Part shown: positions 1 to 7,384 of the stretch, in pieces
Layout: every line of letters starts with the position of its first letter
Numbering within the stretch: position 1 is the stretch's first letter
Source: an uncultured Pseudomonadota bacterium
GTDB lineage: Bacteria; Pseudomonadota; Gammaproteobacteria; Steroidobacterales; Steroidobacteraceae
Assembly (NCBI GenBank): GCA_903858165.1
Contig: CAIOHZ010000210.1
Coordinates: 1 to 58,320, forward strand
Reading direction: 5' to 3'
Length of the DNA stretch: 58,320 nucleotides
The notes under the pieces: generated by a model
Database searches by the model: none
The model's input: only the letters and a program-made list of their open reading frames with translations
Told to the model about the DNA's origin: nothing
Program-made: the position numbers and the translations under genes

Positions 1-55
1 CCTCGCGGTCACGGATGACATCGACATTGAAGTCGTCGAATTCCCTCAAGTCCAT
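1..55 (-). CDS. 5' end of an unidentified gene running off the left edge
   Basis: An ATG at 55-53 on the minus strand opens a frame of 18 codons (MDLREFDDFNVDV...) that stays open to the window edge. A purine-rich AGGGG lies about 8 bases upstream. It follows the esterase stop by 65 bases in the same direction, so it would be the last visible member of the leftward operon. The fragment is too short to identify. A catabolic enzyme completing the D-amino-acid pathway would fit the setting, but nothing in these residues shows that. Confidence 0.4.
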   Translation of the reverse strand, partial: MDLREFDDFNVDVIRDRE

Positions 56-120
56 GAACGCACCCCTGCAAGCAATTGCAGCATTATAGCTCGCGCAAAA
101 CTGCCCGACTCCGAGCTCTT

Positions 121-1131
121 CTAAGGGCGCAACGGCACCGCAAAGTCCAGCATCTCGTTCAACGCGGCCCAAGCGACGCTGACGTGCGTTTCCTCCGGGA
201 CCACCCGCCCCTTCACTTCGTAGCCGGCCGGCCCGTCCTTCAGTTGGAGAACTTTCAGCATTTCCAGCGTGTTGTCCACCATCGCGGCGCGCGCCATGAG
301 TTGCGAAAATTGCGCCTCTGTCATGCCGGGCGGAGCCTTCCAGGGCAGCGGTAGCGCGGGGTCGGGTTGCTCGAGCGAGCCCACCGCAAAATACACACGC
401 GGTGCCACCTCGCCCTTTTCTACCCGCTTCAGGAAGGCCGCTCTCCCACCCAAAACCGCACGCCCATCCCACCAGATGGAAGGGCTGAGCACCAAATAGG
501 TCTGGAAGTACTCTGGGTGGGTGAACAGCGCGTGCAGCGCGAACAAGCCGCCCAAGGAATGCCCGAACAGCGTGCTGCGCGTGCGGTTGATCGGCACCAC
601 GGCCTCCACCTTCGCTGCAACCTCGTTGTAGATGATCTGCAGCAAGTCGTCAGCGCCGGCGTACAGCGCCGCGGCACTCGCGGGCAAAGCCGCAACCTCT
701 TTTCGCCGTTCTGGGTCGATGGTCGGCACCAACTCGTTCACGCGCCGCTGCATGGCGACGTCGAGATCTTGCTCCGCCTCGGGGTAACCGATGCCGACCA
801 CCACGGCCGGTTCAAGCTCCTGCGACATCGCGCGCAGCCGCGCAGCAAAGGCCCAGGTACCGAAGTAGCCATCGCCGTCCGTGACATAGATGACGGGGAA
901 TCCACCCGCTGGAGGCTTCGCCAGCGGCAGCGCAATCTGTATCCGGTAGTCTCGGCCGTTGACTGTCGAGCGGAAATCGATTTGCCGACTACTCGGTACG
1001 GTTGCCGATTGCAGAGCTGGGACGGAAACAGCCGGCCCGCCTTCGACGACCGCTGGCGATGGAGCGGCCATTGCCAGCGCGTTCGTAACGATGCACGCCA
1101 CTAGTACCAACCGTGCGCTTAGCGTTTTCAT
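121..1131 (-). CDS. Exported esterase-family alpha/beta hydrolase (enterochelin esterase / esterase D fold)
   Basis: A 336-residue protein with a hydrophobic N-terminal signal sequence (about residues 1-22). It has a PF00756-like esterase domain, a nucleophile elbow GHSLGG at 190-195 (Ser192), and a probable catalytic His316 in EETHVS. These features predict a periplasmic or secreted serine hydrolase of the IroE/Fes-like group; the substrate cannot be read from sequence. The start at 1131 is chosen because its ATG overlaps the stop of the upstream serine hydrolase in an ATGA, implying translational coupling, and because it gives a proper signal peptide. The frame could be extended to 1311, but that adds arginine-rich out-of-family sequence. 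In the operon context it may cleave ester or peptide-like bonds in imported oligomers. Confidence 0.85.
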   Translation of the reverse strand: MKTLSARLVLVACIVTNALAMAAPSPAVVEGGPAVSVPALQSATVPSSRQIDFRSTVNGRDYRIQIALPLAKPPAGGFPVIYVTDGDGYFGTWAFAARLRAMSQELEPAVVVGIGYPEAEQDLDVAMQRRVNELVPTIDPERRKEVAALPASAAALYAGADDLLQIIYNEVAAKVEAVVPINRTRSTLFGHSLGGLFALHALFTHPEYFQTYLVLSPSIWWDGRAVLGGRAAFLKRVEKGEVAPRVYFAVGSLEQPDPALPLPWKAPPGMTEAQFSQLMARAAMVDNTLEMLKVLQLKDGPAGYEVKGRVVPEETHVSVAWAALNEMLDFAVPLRP

Positions 1132-3014
1132 GTCCAGCTCCGAACCCCAATGATTCCCCAATACCCGAGGTAGGCCACGCCGAGGAGCAGGCCAACGGCA
1201 CAAAAGCGTCCGTGCCAGCGAACCACGGACCGTGCCGCGTTGGAGCTTCCAAAGAATGCCAAATAGACGAATGCCAACGTGGAGGCCGCCAACAACCATG
1301 TAGCGACGCAAAGACCGACTGAGAACACGGACGCCGACCCGAAGTTCGTCAGCACATCACCGGTCCCCGAAGCAACGAGCGCAACCGTGCCAACCAACGA
1401 CAACACCGGCAGCAACCCGGCAACACGTAGCGTCCGGTCAACCGGACGAGGACCACGAACCCAGCGCCCCACCAACCAGAAGGGGGCGTAGAGCACGATG
1501 GCTGCAATGGACAGCACGAACCATGCCACACCGAGCAGTTCCGCCATCACTGCCCAAGTAGGCACGCGCCGCATCGTGCCGGCAGAACCGCCCGAACCGA
1601 TGAAAAGACCGTCTGGCTGCGGCTTCAGTAGCGCCAGGGTAGCCACTGGTTCCTCATGACCCGTATCGGTACGACGCAGTGTCCGTCCGCCGGCCGAGAC
1701 GTAATGCTGTTGCTCGCCTCCGAGCAGCGGCGACATCACCAGCACATCGCCCTGCACTTCGACGTGGGTGAGGCCCACCAGCCGCTCCAGAAAGCGGAAC
1801 ATCTCGCTGCGGGGTGAATCGGGTTGGTACCAGCCCACATAGTTATTCGCGAAGGCCGGCAGCGATTGCGCGGGTGGCAGCGCAGGTGGGGTGAGCCCAC
1901 GTAGTGCGTAACGGCGAATGACATTTTCGAGGCGCTGGAAAGCAGCACCATTGTCCGCGTTGATGCTCATGAAAAAGCCTACTCCGGCGCTTGGTACATA
2001 AGCCATGGCGGTCAAGCCGCCACTCACCCCGCCGTTGTGGCCATGAACCACGAAGCCGTCGGCCACCGTCGAATAGTTGTGAAGACCATAGCCAATGCTT
2101 ACGCCCTCCTTCGCTGCCCAAGAGCGCGTAGGAACCTCCATGCGGTCGACAGAGGCAGACGAAACCACGGCCTGCTCGCCCACTTTTCCGCGATTCAGAT
2201 AGAAGGCGAGATACGCCGCCATATCCTTGGCCGAAGCGTTGATGGAGCCGGACGGTCGCACAATGATGTGCCAGTACGGGTAAGGCGTTTTTCCGTCGGC
2301 ATGGTAAAGCGTCGTCGCGGGCAGTCCCACCGGCTCCAGATAGTTGGCCGTGCGCATGCCGAGAGGCGCAAACAAATGCTCAGCGACATAGTTCTCAAGT
2401 GTTTGGCCCGTCACCTGCTCAACCACCGCGGCAGCCATGGTGGTGCCAGCGTTCGCGTAGGACATCCGCGTTCCCGGCCGCCAACGCGAACGATGGGAGC
2501 CGGCATCGAAAGTCATACCTTGATGAAGCGTCCAGCCCTTAGCCTGTTGCGCGAACTCCCGGAGTTTTAGGTCGTCCCAACCGGCCGTATGTTCCAGCAG
2601 GTCGGCAATCAGTACGGGGTCCGTGGCTTCCCAAGGATTGTCGTAGGGAATGTCCTTCACGTACCGGCCAACCGGATCCTGAAGCGAAACTCTCCCCTGC
2701 TCGACCAATTGCAGTAACGAGAGCGCCGTGAAGGCCTTGGAGGTGGAACCGATGCGGAACATCGTGTCGGCAGTGGCGGGTTCATTCCGCTCTACGTTTG
2801 CCAGCCCAACGGCACCCACCCATTCCGGGCCATCCTTACGGACGATGGCCACGGAAACACCAGGTACGTGCATTTCGGTGAGGATGGCTTGCAGTTGCGC
2901 CTGTAGGGCTGGCAAGGAACCAGCAACCGGGTCCTTGGGAGGTTCCGGCGCGCCAAACGCGGGCACGGCGAACAGCACGGCCAGTGAAAGTAACCACTGA
3001 GCGATAGATTTCAT
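1128..3014 (-). CDS. Serine hydrolase of the beta-lactamase / class C (S12) family with C-terminal membrane domain
   Basis: A 628-residue exported protein with signal peptide at about 1-22. The family triad of motifs is intact: S90-T-S-K93 (SxxK), Y186-A-N188 (YxN) and H326-N-G328 (HxG, replacing KTG). The catalytic domain spans about 35-390. After a linker, several hydrophobic segments from about residue 480 to the end suggest a membrane domain, so the enzyme is probably anchored with its active site outside the cytoplasm. Family members include DD-carboxypeptidases, D-aminopeptidases, D-esterases and true class C beta-lactamases. The neighbouring D-amino-acid genes favour a peptidase acting on D-residues over antibiotic resistance. 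Its ATG overlaps the DgcN-like gene stop and its own stop overlaps the esterase start (both ATGA). Confidence 0.88.
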   Translation of the reverse strand: MKSIAQWLLSLAVLFAVPAFGAPEPPKDPVAGSLPALQAQLQAILTEMHVPGVSVAIVRKDGPEWVGAVGLANVERNEPATADTMFRIGSTSKAFTALSLLQLVEQGRVSLQDPVGRYVKDIPYDNPWEATDPVLIADLLEHTAGWDDLKLREFAQQAKGWTLHQGMTFDAGSHRSRWRPGTRMSYANAGTTMAAAVVEQVTGQTLENYVAEHLFAPLGMRTANYLEPVGLPATTLYHADGKTPYPYWHIIVRPSGSINASAKDMAAYLAFYLNRGKVGEQAVVSSASVDRMEVPTRSWAAKEGVSIGYGLHNYSTVADGFVVHGHNGGVSGGLTAMAYVPSAGVGFFMSINADNGAAFQRLENVIRRYALRGLTPPALPPAQSLPAFANNYVGWYQPDSPRSEMFRFLERLVGLTHVEVQGDVLVMSPLLGGEQQHYVSAGGRTLRRTDTGHEEPVATLALLKPQPDGLFIGSGGSAGTMRRVPTWAVMAELLGVAWFVLSIAAIVLYAPFWLVGRWVRGPRPVDRTLRVAGLLPVLSLVGTVALVASGTGDVLTNFGSASVFSVGLCVATWLLAASTLAFVYLAFFGSSNAARSVVRWHGRFCAVGLLLGVAYLGYWGIIGVRSWT

Positions 3015-4036
3015 ACCGGAAACTCCTGCAGCATTCGCTGAATAATCGGGCCCGTGCCTTCCACCAGCGGATCAATACACGGCAACCCCGTCTCCGCGGC
3101 ACAGCGGGCGAGATGGCCCTGTCTTTCGCTCGCGTCCATAGCCGAGGTATTCAGGGAGATGCCCACGCAGCGGATAGCCGGGTTGGTGAGGCTACCGATA
3201 GCGACCGTACGGTCGATAACTTGCTGCAGGCTTGGCAACGGGAAATCGGGCCAGCCGCCAACATGCTGGCGTCGCGGGTCATGACACACGACGAAGGCGT
3301 CGGGCTGTGTCCCCACCAGCAACCCGACCGTCACCTGCAGATAGCCCGGATGGAAGAGGCCACCCTGCCCCTCCACCACGTCCCAATGGTCAGCGTGCGC
3401 ATCCGGGGAAAGGGTTTCAGCGGCGCCTGTCAGAAAGTCCGCGACCACGGCATCGATGGGAATGCCGCTGCCGGCAATCATGATGCCGGTCTGGCCGGTG
3501 GCACGAAAATCGGCGTCCACACCAGCGGCGCGCAAATCTTCAGCTAAACGTAGCGCCGTGTATTTTTTGCCGCAAGCACAGTCGGTGCCCACGGTAAGAA
3601 CGCGCCTCCCCGAACGCTTGCGTCCGGTGCCGACGGGCAAGTTTGTTGGCGGCACTCGCAGGTCCACCAACCGAGCTCCGCCACGCTCGGCAGCCGCCTT
3701 CAAGCCCGGCAAGCTCTCCAGACGAATGTGCAGACCGGCCACGATATCCAAGCCCCGCTCGGCGGCTTGGCAAAGGAACGGCACCCAGCTAGCTGCCACA
3801 CCACCGCCTACCGCCGCCGAACCGATGACGACGCTACCGGCACCCGCGGCGATAGCGGCAGGAAGGTCGAGTTCCGCGACGCCCACATCGACGGTGCAGC
3901 CAGGGAGCCGCACCTGTCCGAGGCAATCTTCACCCCGCCACTGCGCCAGACCGAACGCGGTCTTGGCAAACATAGCGCTTTGAATATCTCCCAGGAAAAC
4001 GACGAACGGCGCGCGGAACGAGGTGAGGGCAGTCAC
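3011..4036 (-). CDS. dgcN: DUF1611 family protein, DgcN-type D-glutamate N-acetyltransferase
   Basis: A 341-residue cytoplasmic protein. It shows the DUF1611 layout: an N-terminal Rossmann-like part (FVVFLGD near residue 11), a P-loop-like GTDCACGKK at 150-158, RATGQTGIMI at 178-187, and EGQGGLFHPGY at 222-232. DUF1611 includes DgcN, which acetylates D-glutamate ahead of the racemase DgcA, so the likely product is N-acetyl-D-glutamate. The start is a GTG at 4036; the next ATG would cut off the conserved first strand. The receptor gene stops 31 bases upstream, and the 3' end overlaps the serine hydrolase start by four bases. No DgcA-like racemase is visible in the window, although the operon continues past the left edge. 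Substrate assignment rests on family resemblance and context. Confidence 0.75.
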   Translation of the reverse strand: MTALTSFRAPFVVFLGDIQSAMFAKTAFGLAQWRGEDCLGQVRLPGCTVDVGVAELDLPAAIAAGAGSVVIGSAAVGGGVAASWVPFLCQAAERGLDIVAGLHIRLESLPGLKAAAERGGARLVDLRVPPTNLPVGTGRKRSGRRVLTVGTDCACGKKYTALRLAEDLRAAGVDADFRATGQTGIMIAGSGIPIDAVVADFLTGAAETLSPDAHADHWDVVEGQGGLFHPGYLQVTVGLLVGTQPDAFVVCHDPRRQHVGGWPDFPLPSLQQVIDRTVAIGSLTNPAIRCVGISLNTSAMDASERQGHLARCAAETGLPCIDPLVEGTGPIIQRMLQEFPV

Positions 4037-4067
4037 GCCGCCCCCACTCGTCCACGCTTCTGCATCA

Positions 4068-6329
4068 TCAGAACTTCGCTCCGAACTGCACGCCTACGGT
4101 CCTGGGCGCCGTGAACACCGCGTAACCACGCTGGAGTCGCGAACCATTGTTGCCGTAATCGAGGATACCGGTCTCGTTGCCCAGGTTCTGCGCAAACACT
4201 TCCAGCGTATAACGGCCGCCGAAATCGACACCGAGCTGCGCGTTCAGCGTGGTGTACGAGGGCAGCGCCACGTGTGGCTCGATGACAGCGACGGAAGGCG
4301 AGAAGCCCGTATAGCGCTTGCCGACGCTATTGACGGAGAAGCCACCGAACACTGCCTTGCCTGCCACCGTGCCGTTGAAGTCCACGTTCAGCGTCGAGGA
4401 CGTGCGGGGAACATAAGGCAGTTCGTCACCCTTGAAGGCGCCGAGACCCGCAGCATCGGTCTTCAGCTTGGCGTCCGTATAGGCGCCCAAATAGCCGATA
4501 CGCAGGTTCTCCGTGGGGCGCCAAGCGAGGTTCCATTCGACGCCTTGGCTCGTCGCTGACCCCGAGTTGCCGTTGACACCAATCGGGCCATTTTCGGTCG
4601 GTACTAGCCCCAGAATCTGGACGTCCTTCCAGTCAATTTTGAAAACAGCCACGTCGATAGATACCTTGCCATCGGCCAACTGCGTACGGAAACCGACTTC
4701 GTAGTTCTTGGTCGAGTCCGGCAGGAAGTTCGGGGGATCCGGCAGCGGCGGCGTGGGGAAGTTCGGGCCGCCCGGACGGAATCCGGTTGCCAAGCGGGCA
4801 TACAGCAGGGTGTCTTCGTTGATTTTCCAGCGCGGTGCCAGCGACCAAGTCGTCTTGGACTCAGCGGAATCGCGCACCGGATAGGTCGTTCCCGGCCCGT
4901 AGATAATGCAACAACCCAAAACGGTCTGCTGCTGCTGGTCTACCTTGGTATAGCGCACGCCCGCTTCCACGTCGAAGCTGTCCGTGAAGTGGTACGTAGC
5001 ATCGGCGAACGCCGACCGTTCCTTGTAGTTGGCAGGAATATTGGCGTCGCCGACCGGCGGTGCCAATACCGCGAGCGTGGTCTTGTTACGCGCCACATAG
5101 GGTTGGATGAGGGCAACGGATTCACGGGTGAAGAATCCTCCCACCTGCCAGTCGAGTTTTGAGTCTTCCCCACGCTTGTTCGAAGACAGCCGGATTTCCT
5201 GATTGAACTTGTGGACAAAGTTGGTTTCGTTGCCAGTTAGCAGCACGCCAGCCGGTTGCCCGTAGATCGCTCCGCCGAAAAAGTCTCCGTAGGAAAGACC
5301 GGCCGCCAGGTTTAAATTGGAAATATCGCTACTGAATACCAGATCATTCTTGCCGTAACTGGTGGCGGAGGTCAGCGTCATGTCGCCGAAGTCGTAATCA
5401 ATGGTGAGTGCGCCCACTTTCAAGTCAATTTCATTGCTGTTGTTCCACAAGGTACCCTGTGACATGCCGTCAATGGCGTCGAACTTGTTGTTCGGCGGAG
5501 CCGCCGGCGTCAGTGCAGCACCGACCACTTCCACGTTGTTGTTGTTATCCGCCTTGGTTTTCTGGGCAAAGACCGTGGCCCGAATGGACAGCGCATCCGA
5601 TGGCTGCAGCAGCAGCGAAGCGCGCCCACCCTGCACTTTGACGCCGTTGATGTTCTTGGCGCCAGTAAGCGGGTTGTCGACATAGCCCGGCGTCTCGTTG
5701 GAGAACGCGACGACGCGCAGCGCCGCCTTCCCGTCCCAAAACGGTACGTTGATCATGCCCTTGGCGAAGCCCTTAGAGTCGCCGCCCGACGTGGACAGCA
5801 TGCCGACGCGGAACGCGCCGTCGAACTTGGTCGGGTCGGGCCGGTTGGTCACGTACTTGATGAGGCCACCTTCAGCCGAGGCGCCGTACAGCGTGCCCTG
5901 CGGGCCGCGCAACACCTCGATACGAGCGAGATCGAACGAGTCGATGTTCGCGCTGAAGAAAGCGCCGTTCGACTGCGCGCTGGACATGAAGAACGGGATG
6001 TCGTCGATGGTGGTCGCCACGGTGGCGCCTACACTGCCCACGTTCTGGCCGCGGATGACAATGCGGGTCTTACCGGCGTCGATGGACTGGAGGGAAAGGC
6101 CCGGCACCTGCTCGGTGAGGTCCTGCAAGCCCGAATCGTGGCGCAACTCGAGGTCTGCTGCCGTGACGGCCGTAATGGACATCGCCACGTCTTTCAGCAA
6201 CTCCTCGCGCTTGGTAGCGGTTACCACGACTTCATCTACATCGTTCGCGGCAGCGAACACGGTACCAATACTAAAAGGCAAACCGGCGGCGAGCAAAGCG
6301 ACGCGCAGCGGCGTGGTGGTGATCTTCAT
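4068..6329 (-). CDS. TonB-dependent outer-membrane receptor
   Basis: A 753-residue protein with a signal peptide (about 1-26) and a TonB-box-like segment DEVVVTATK near 32-40. A plug domain follows (DVAMSITAV..., then the RVLRGPQGTLYG-type motif read here as IEVLRGPQGTLYGA). A long beta-barrel ends in an aromatic residue (GVQFGAKF). These are the hallmarks of TonB-ExbBD-energised uptake of substrates too large or scarce for porins. It is first in the leftward operon, ahead of the acetyltransferase and exported hydrolases, as in peptide or glycan utilisation loci. No FecA-type N-terminal signalling domain is visible, and control probably comes from the divergent XRE-cupin regulator. Siderophore uptake is the main alternative, but no iron-related gene is nearby. 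Confidence 0.93.
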   Translation of the reverse strand: MKITTTPLRVALLAAGLPFSIGTVFAAANDVDEVVVTATKREELLKDVAMSITAVTAADLELRHDSGLQDLTEQVPGLSLQSIDAGKTRIVIRGQNVGSVGATVATTIDDIPFFMSSAQSNGAFFSANIDSFDLARIEVLRGPQGTLYGASAEGGLIKYVTNRPDPTKFDGAFRVGMLSTSGGDSKGFAKGMINVPFWDGKAALRVVAFSNETPGYVDNPLTGAKNINGVKVQGGRASLLLQPSDALSIRATVFAQKTKADNNNNVEVVGAALTPAAPPNNKFDAIDGMSQGTLWNNSNEIDLKVGALTIDYDFGDMTLTSATSYGKNDLVFSSDISNLNLAAGLSYGDFFGGAIYGQPAGVLLTGNETNFVHKFNQEIRLSSNKRGEDSKLDWQVGGFFTRESVALIQPYVARNKTTLAVLAPPVGDANIPANYKERSAFADATYHFTDSFDVEAGVRYTKVDQQQQTVLGCCIIYGPGTTYPVRDSAESKTTWSLAPRWKINEDTLLYARLATGFRPGGPNFPTPPLPDPPNFLPDSTKNYEVGFRTQLADGKVSIDVAVFKIDWKDVQILGLVPTENGPIGVNGNSGSATSQGVEWNLAWRPTENLRIGYLGAYTDAKLKTDAAGLGAFKGDELPYVPRTSSTLNVDFNGTVAGKAVFGGFSVNSVGKRYTGFSPSVAVIEPHVALPSYTTLNAQLGVDFGGRYTLEVFAQNLGNETGILDYGNNGSRLQRGYAVFTAPRTVGVQFGAKF

Positions 6330-6446
6330 AAGCGGCGTTCTCCCTCATTACTGATTGTTTTGGAACTAGGCATTGCCAAAGCAGGCGAAGCCTTCCAGTC
6401 GATTTGTTGGCCGACTCTATCGCCTAAGTACCGTTTATTGCAACCC

Positions 6447-6468
6447 AATTTTCTGTTTCAGGAAAATT
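6447..6468. promoter_or_regulatory. Inverted repeat between receptor and regulator genes, candidate operator
   Basis: AATTTTC (6447-6453) and GAAAATT (6462-6468) form a perfect 7-bp inverted repeat with an 8-base spacer. It sits in the 216-base divergent gap between the receptor and the XRE-cupin gene. The AT-rich dyad stands out in this GC-rich DNA and is placed to control both directions. That the divergent regulator binds it is inference. Confidence 0.45.
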
Positions 6469-6545
6469 AGGAAAGCCATGTTGCCGTTCGCCGGGGGGCA
6501 GACTAAAGTGCGACGGCTACCACCTTTTAATGCCACGAGAAGCAA

Positions 6546-7262
6546 ATGAGCGAGACCAAACCGCCGACCCGTCCCGGGGCCGTTCTTAAGTCCATCCGTA
6601 TCCGCCGCGAGTGGACACTGGCCGAGGTGAGTCGCCGTACCGGCTTCCCGGTGTCCACGTTGTCCAAAATGGAGAACGACCGGGTTTCGCTAACCTACGA
6701 CAAGCTGATGCGCCTGAGTACGGGGCTGGGCATTGATATCTCGCTGTTGTTCGGCGCCAACACCGAAGAACCGGCTACCTCAACCACCCAAGGCCGACGC
6801 AGCATTACCCGTAGCGGCGAGGGCCGCCTGATCGATTCGCCGAACTACCGCCACCTCTACTCTGCCGCCGAATTATTGAACAAGCGCCTTATTCCCATCA
6901 TCGTCGAGCATCGGGCGCAGTCGCTAGCGGAGTTCGGTGAACTCGTTCGGCACGCGGGTGAAGAGTTTATCTATGTGCTCGAAGGGGAAATCGAGGTTCA
7001 TACCAGCCTCTATGCCCCTGTTCGCCTCAAGGCCGGTGACTCTATTTATCTGGATAGCACCATGGGCCATGGGTATGTGGCAGCGTCTCCAGGGGTATGC
7101 CGCGTGCTGGCGGTATGCTCGGCCAACGAGAGCCAGACGATAGCTGCCGTTGGCGGTGTGTCCCGCGAGGGCAGCGAGACCACGACGCCCCTCAAGACCC
7201 CCAAGATGCCACTTGCAACAGCGCCTGCCAAGCGCAAAGCCGCACCCCGCAAACCGCGTTAA
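6546..7262 (+). CDS. XRE-family transcriptional regulator with C-terminal cupin sensor
   Basis: A 238-residue protein. Residues about 12-68 form an XRE helix-turn-helix (RREWTLAEVSRRTGFPVSTL, KMENDRVSLTYDKLMRLS). Residues about 110-195 form a small cupin domain (HAGEEFIYVLEGEIEVH, LKAGDSIYLDSTMGHGY). The C-terminus is a basic Ala/Lys/Pro tail. XRE-cupin regulators of the PuuR/SutR type sense small molecules and usually control adjacent catabolic genes. This one lies divergent from the receptor operon and directly before the second hydrolase gene. AT-rich inverted repeats lie on both sides of it (6447-6468 and 7270-7309), consistent with control of both transcription units. The ligand is unknown; a D-amino acid or N-acyl derivative is a reasonable guess. 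Confidence 0.88.
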   Translation: MSETKPPTRPGAVLKSIRIRREWTLAEVSRRTGFPVSTLSKMENDRVSLTYDKLMRLSTGLGIDISLLFGANTEEPATSTTQGRRSITRSGEGRLIDSPNYRHLYSAAELLNKRLIPIIVEHRAQSLAEFGELVRHAGEEFIYVLEGEIEVHTSLYAPVRLKAGDSIYLDSTMGHGYVAASPGVCRVLAVCSANESQTIAAVGGVSREGSETTTPLKTPKMPLATAPAKRKAAPRKPR

Positions 7263-7269
7263 GCCCCGT

Positions 7270-7309
7270 ACCGAAAAAGTATTTTCAAAATCGGATAAAT
7301 TTTCGGTAT
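7270..7309. promoter_or_regulatory. Inverted repeat ahead of the second serine hydrolase gene, operator or weak terminator
   Basis: TACCGAAAA (7270-7278) is matched by TTTTCGGTA (7301-7309) across a 22-base AT-rich spacer, which itself contains the palindrome ATTTTCAAAAT (7282-7292). It lies between the regulator stop and the next gene. The ATTTTC/GAAAAT elements resemble those in the dyad upstream of the regulator. No U-run follows, so an operator or promoter element is more likely than a terminator. A shorter 6-bp dyad, AGGGCT/AGCCCT, follows at 7322-7335. Confidence 0.4.
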
Positions 7310-7384
7310 TGTAAACAAATGAGGGCTCTAGCCCTAGTGTCCGAATACCTTGGCTTCGCCACGGAGCCTTTGCTGGAGTCGACA

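Noticed and set aside
121-1311. Longer form of the esterase gene starting at 1311
   Set aside because: The extra 60 codons lie inside the upstream serine hydrolase gene and remove the signal peptide from the N-terminus; the ATGA start at 1131 is better.
1128-3014. Reading the two SxxK hydrolases as antibiotic-resistance beta-lactamases
   Set aside because: The large membrane tails, HxG in place of KTG, and neighbours for D-amino-acid handling favour a peptidase/esterase role; no ampR-like regulator is present.
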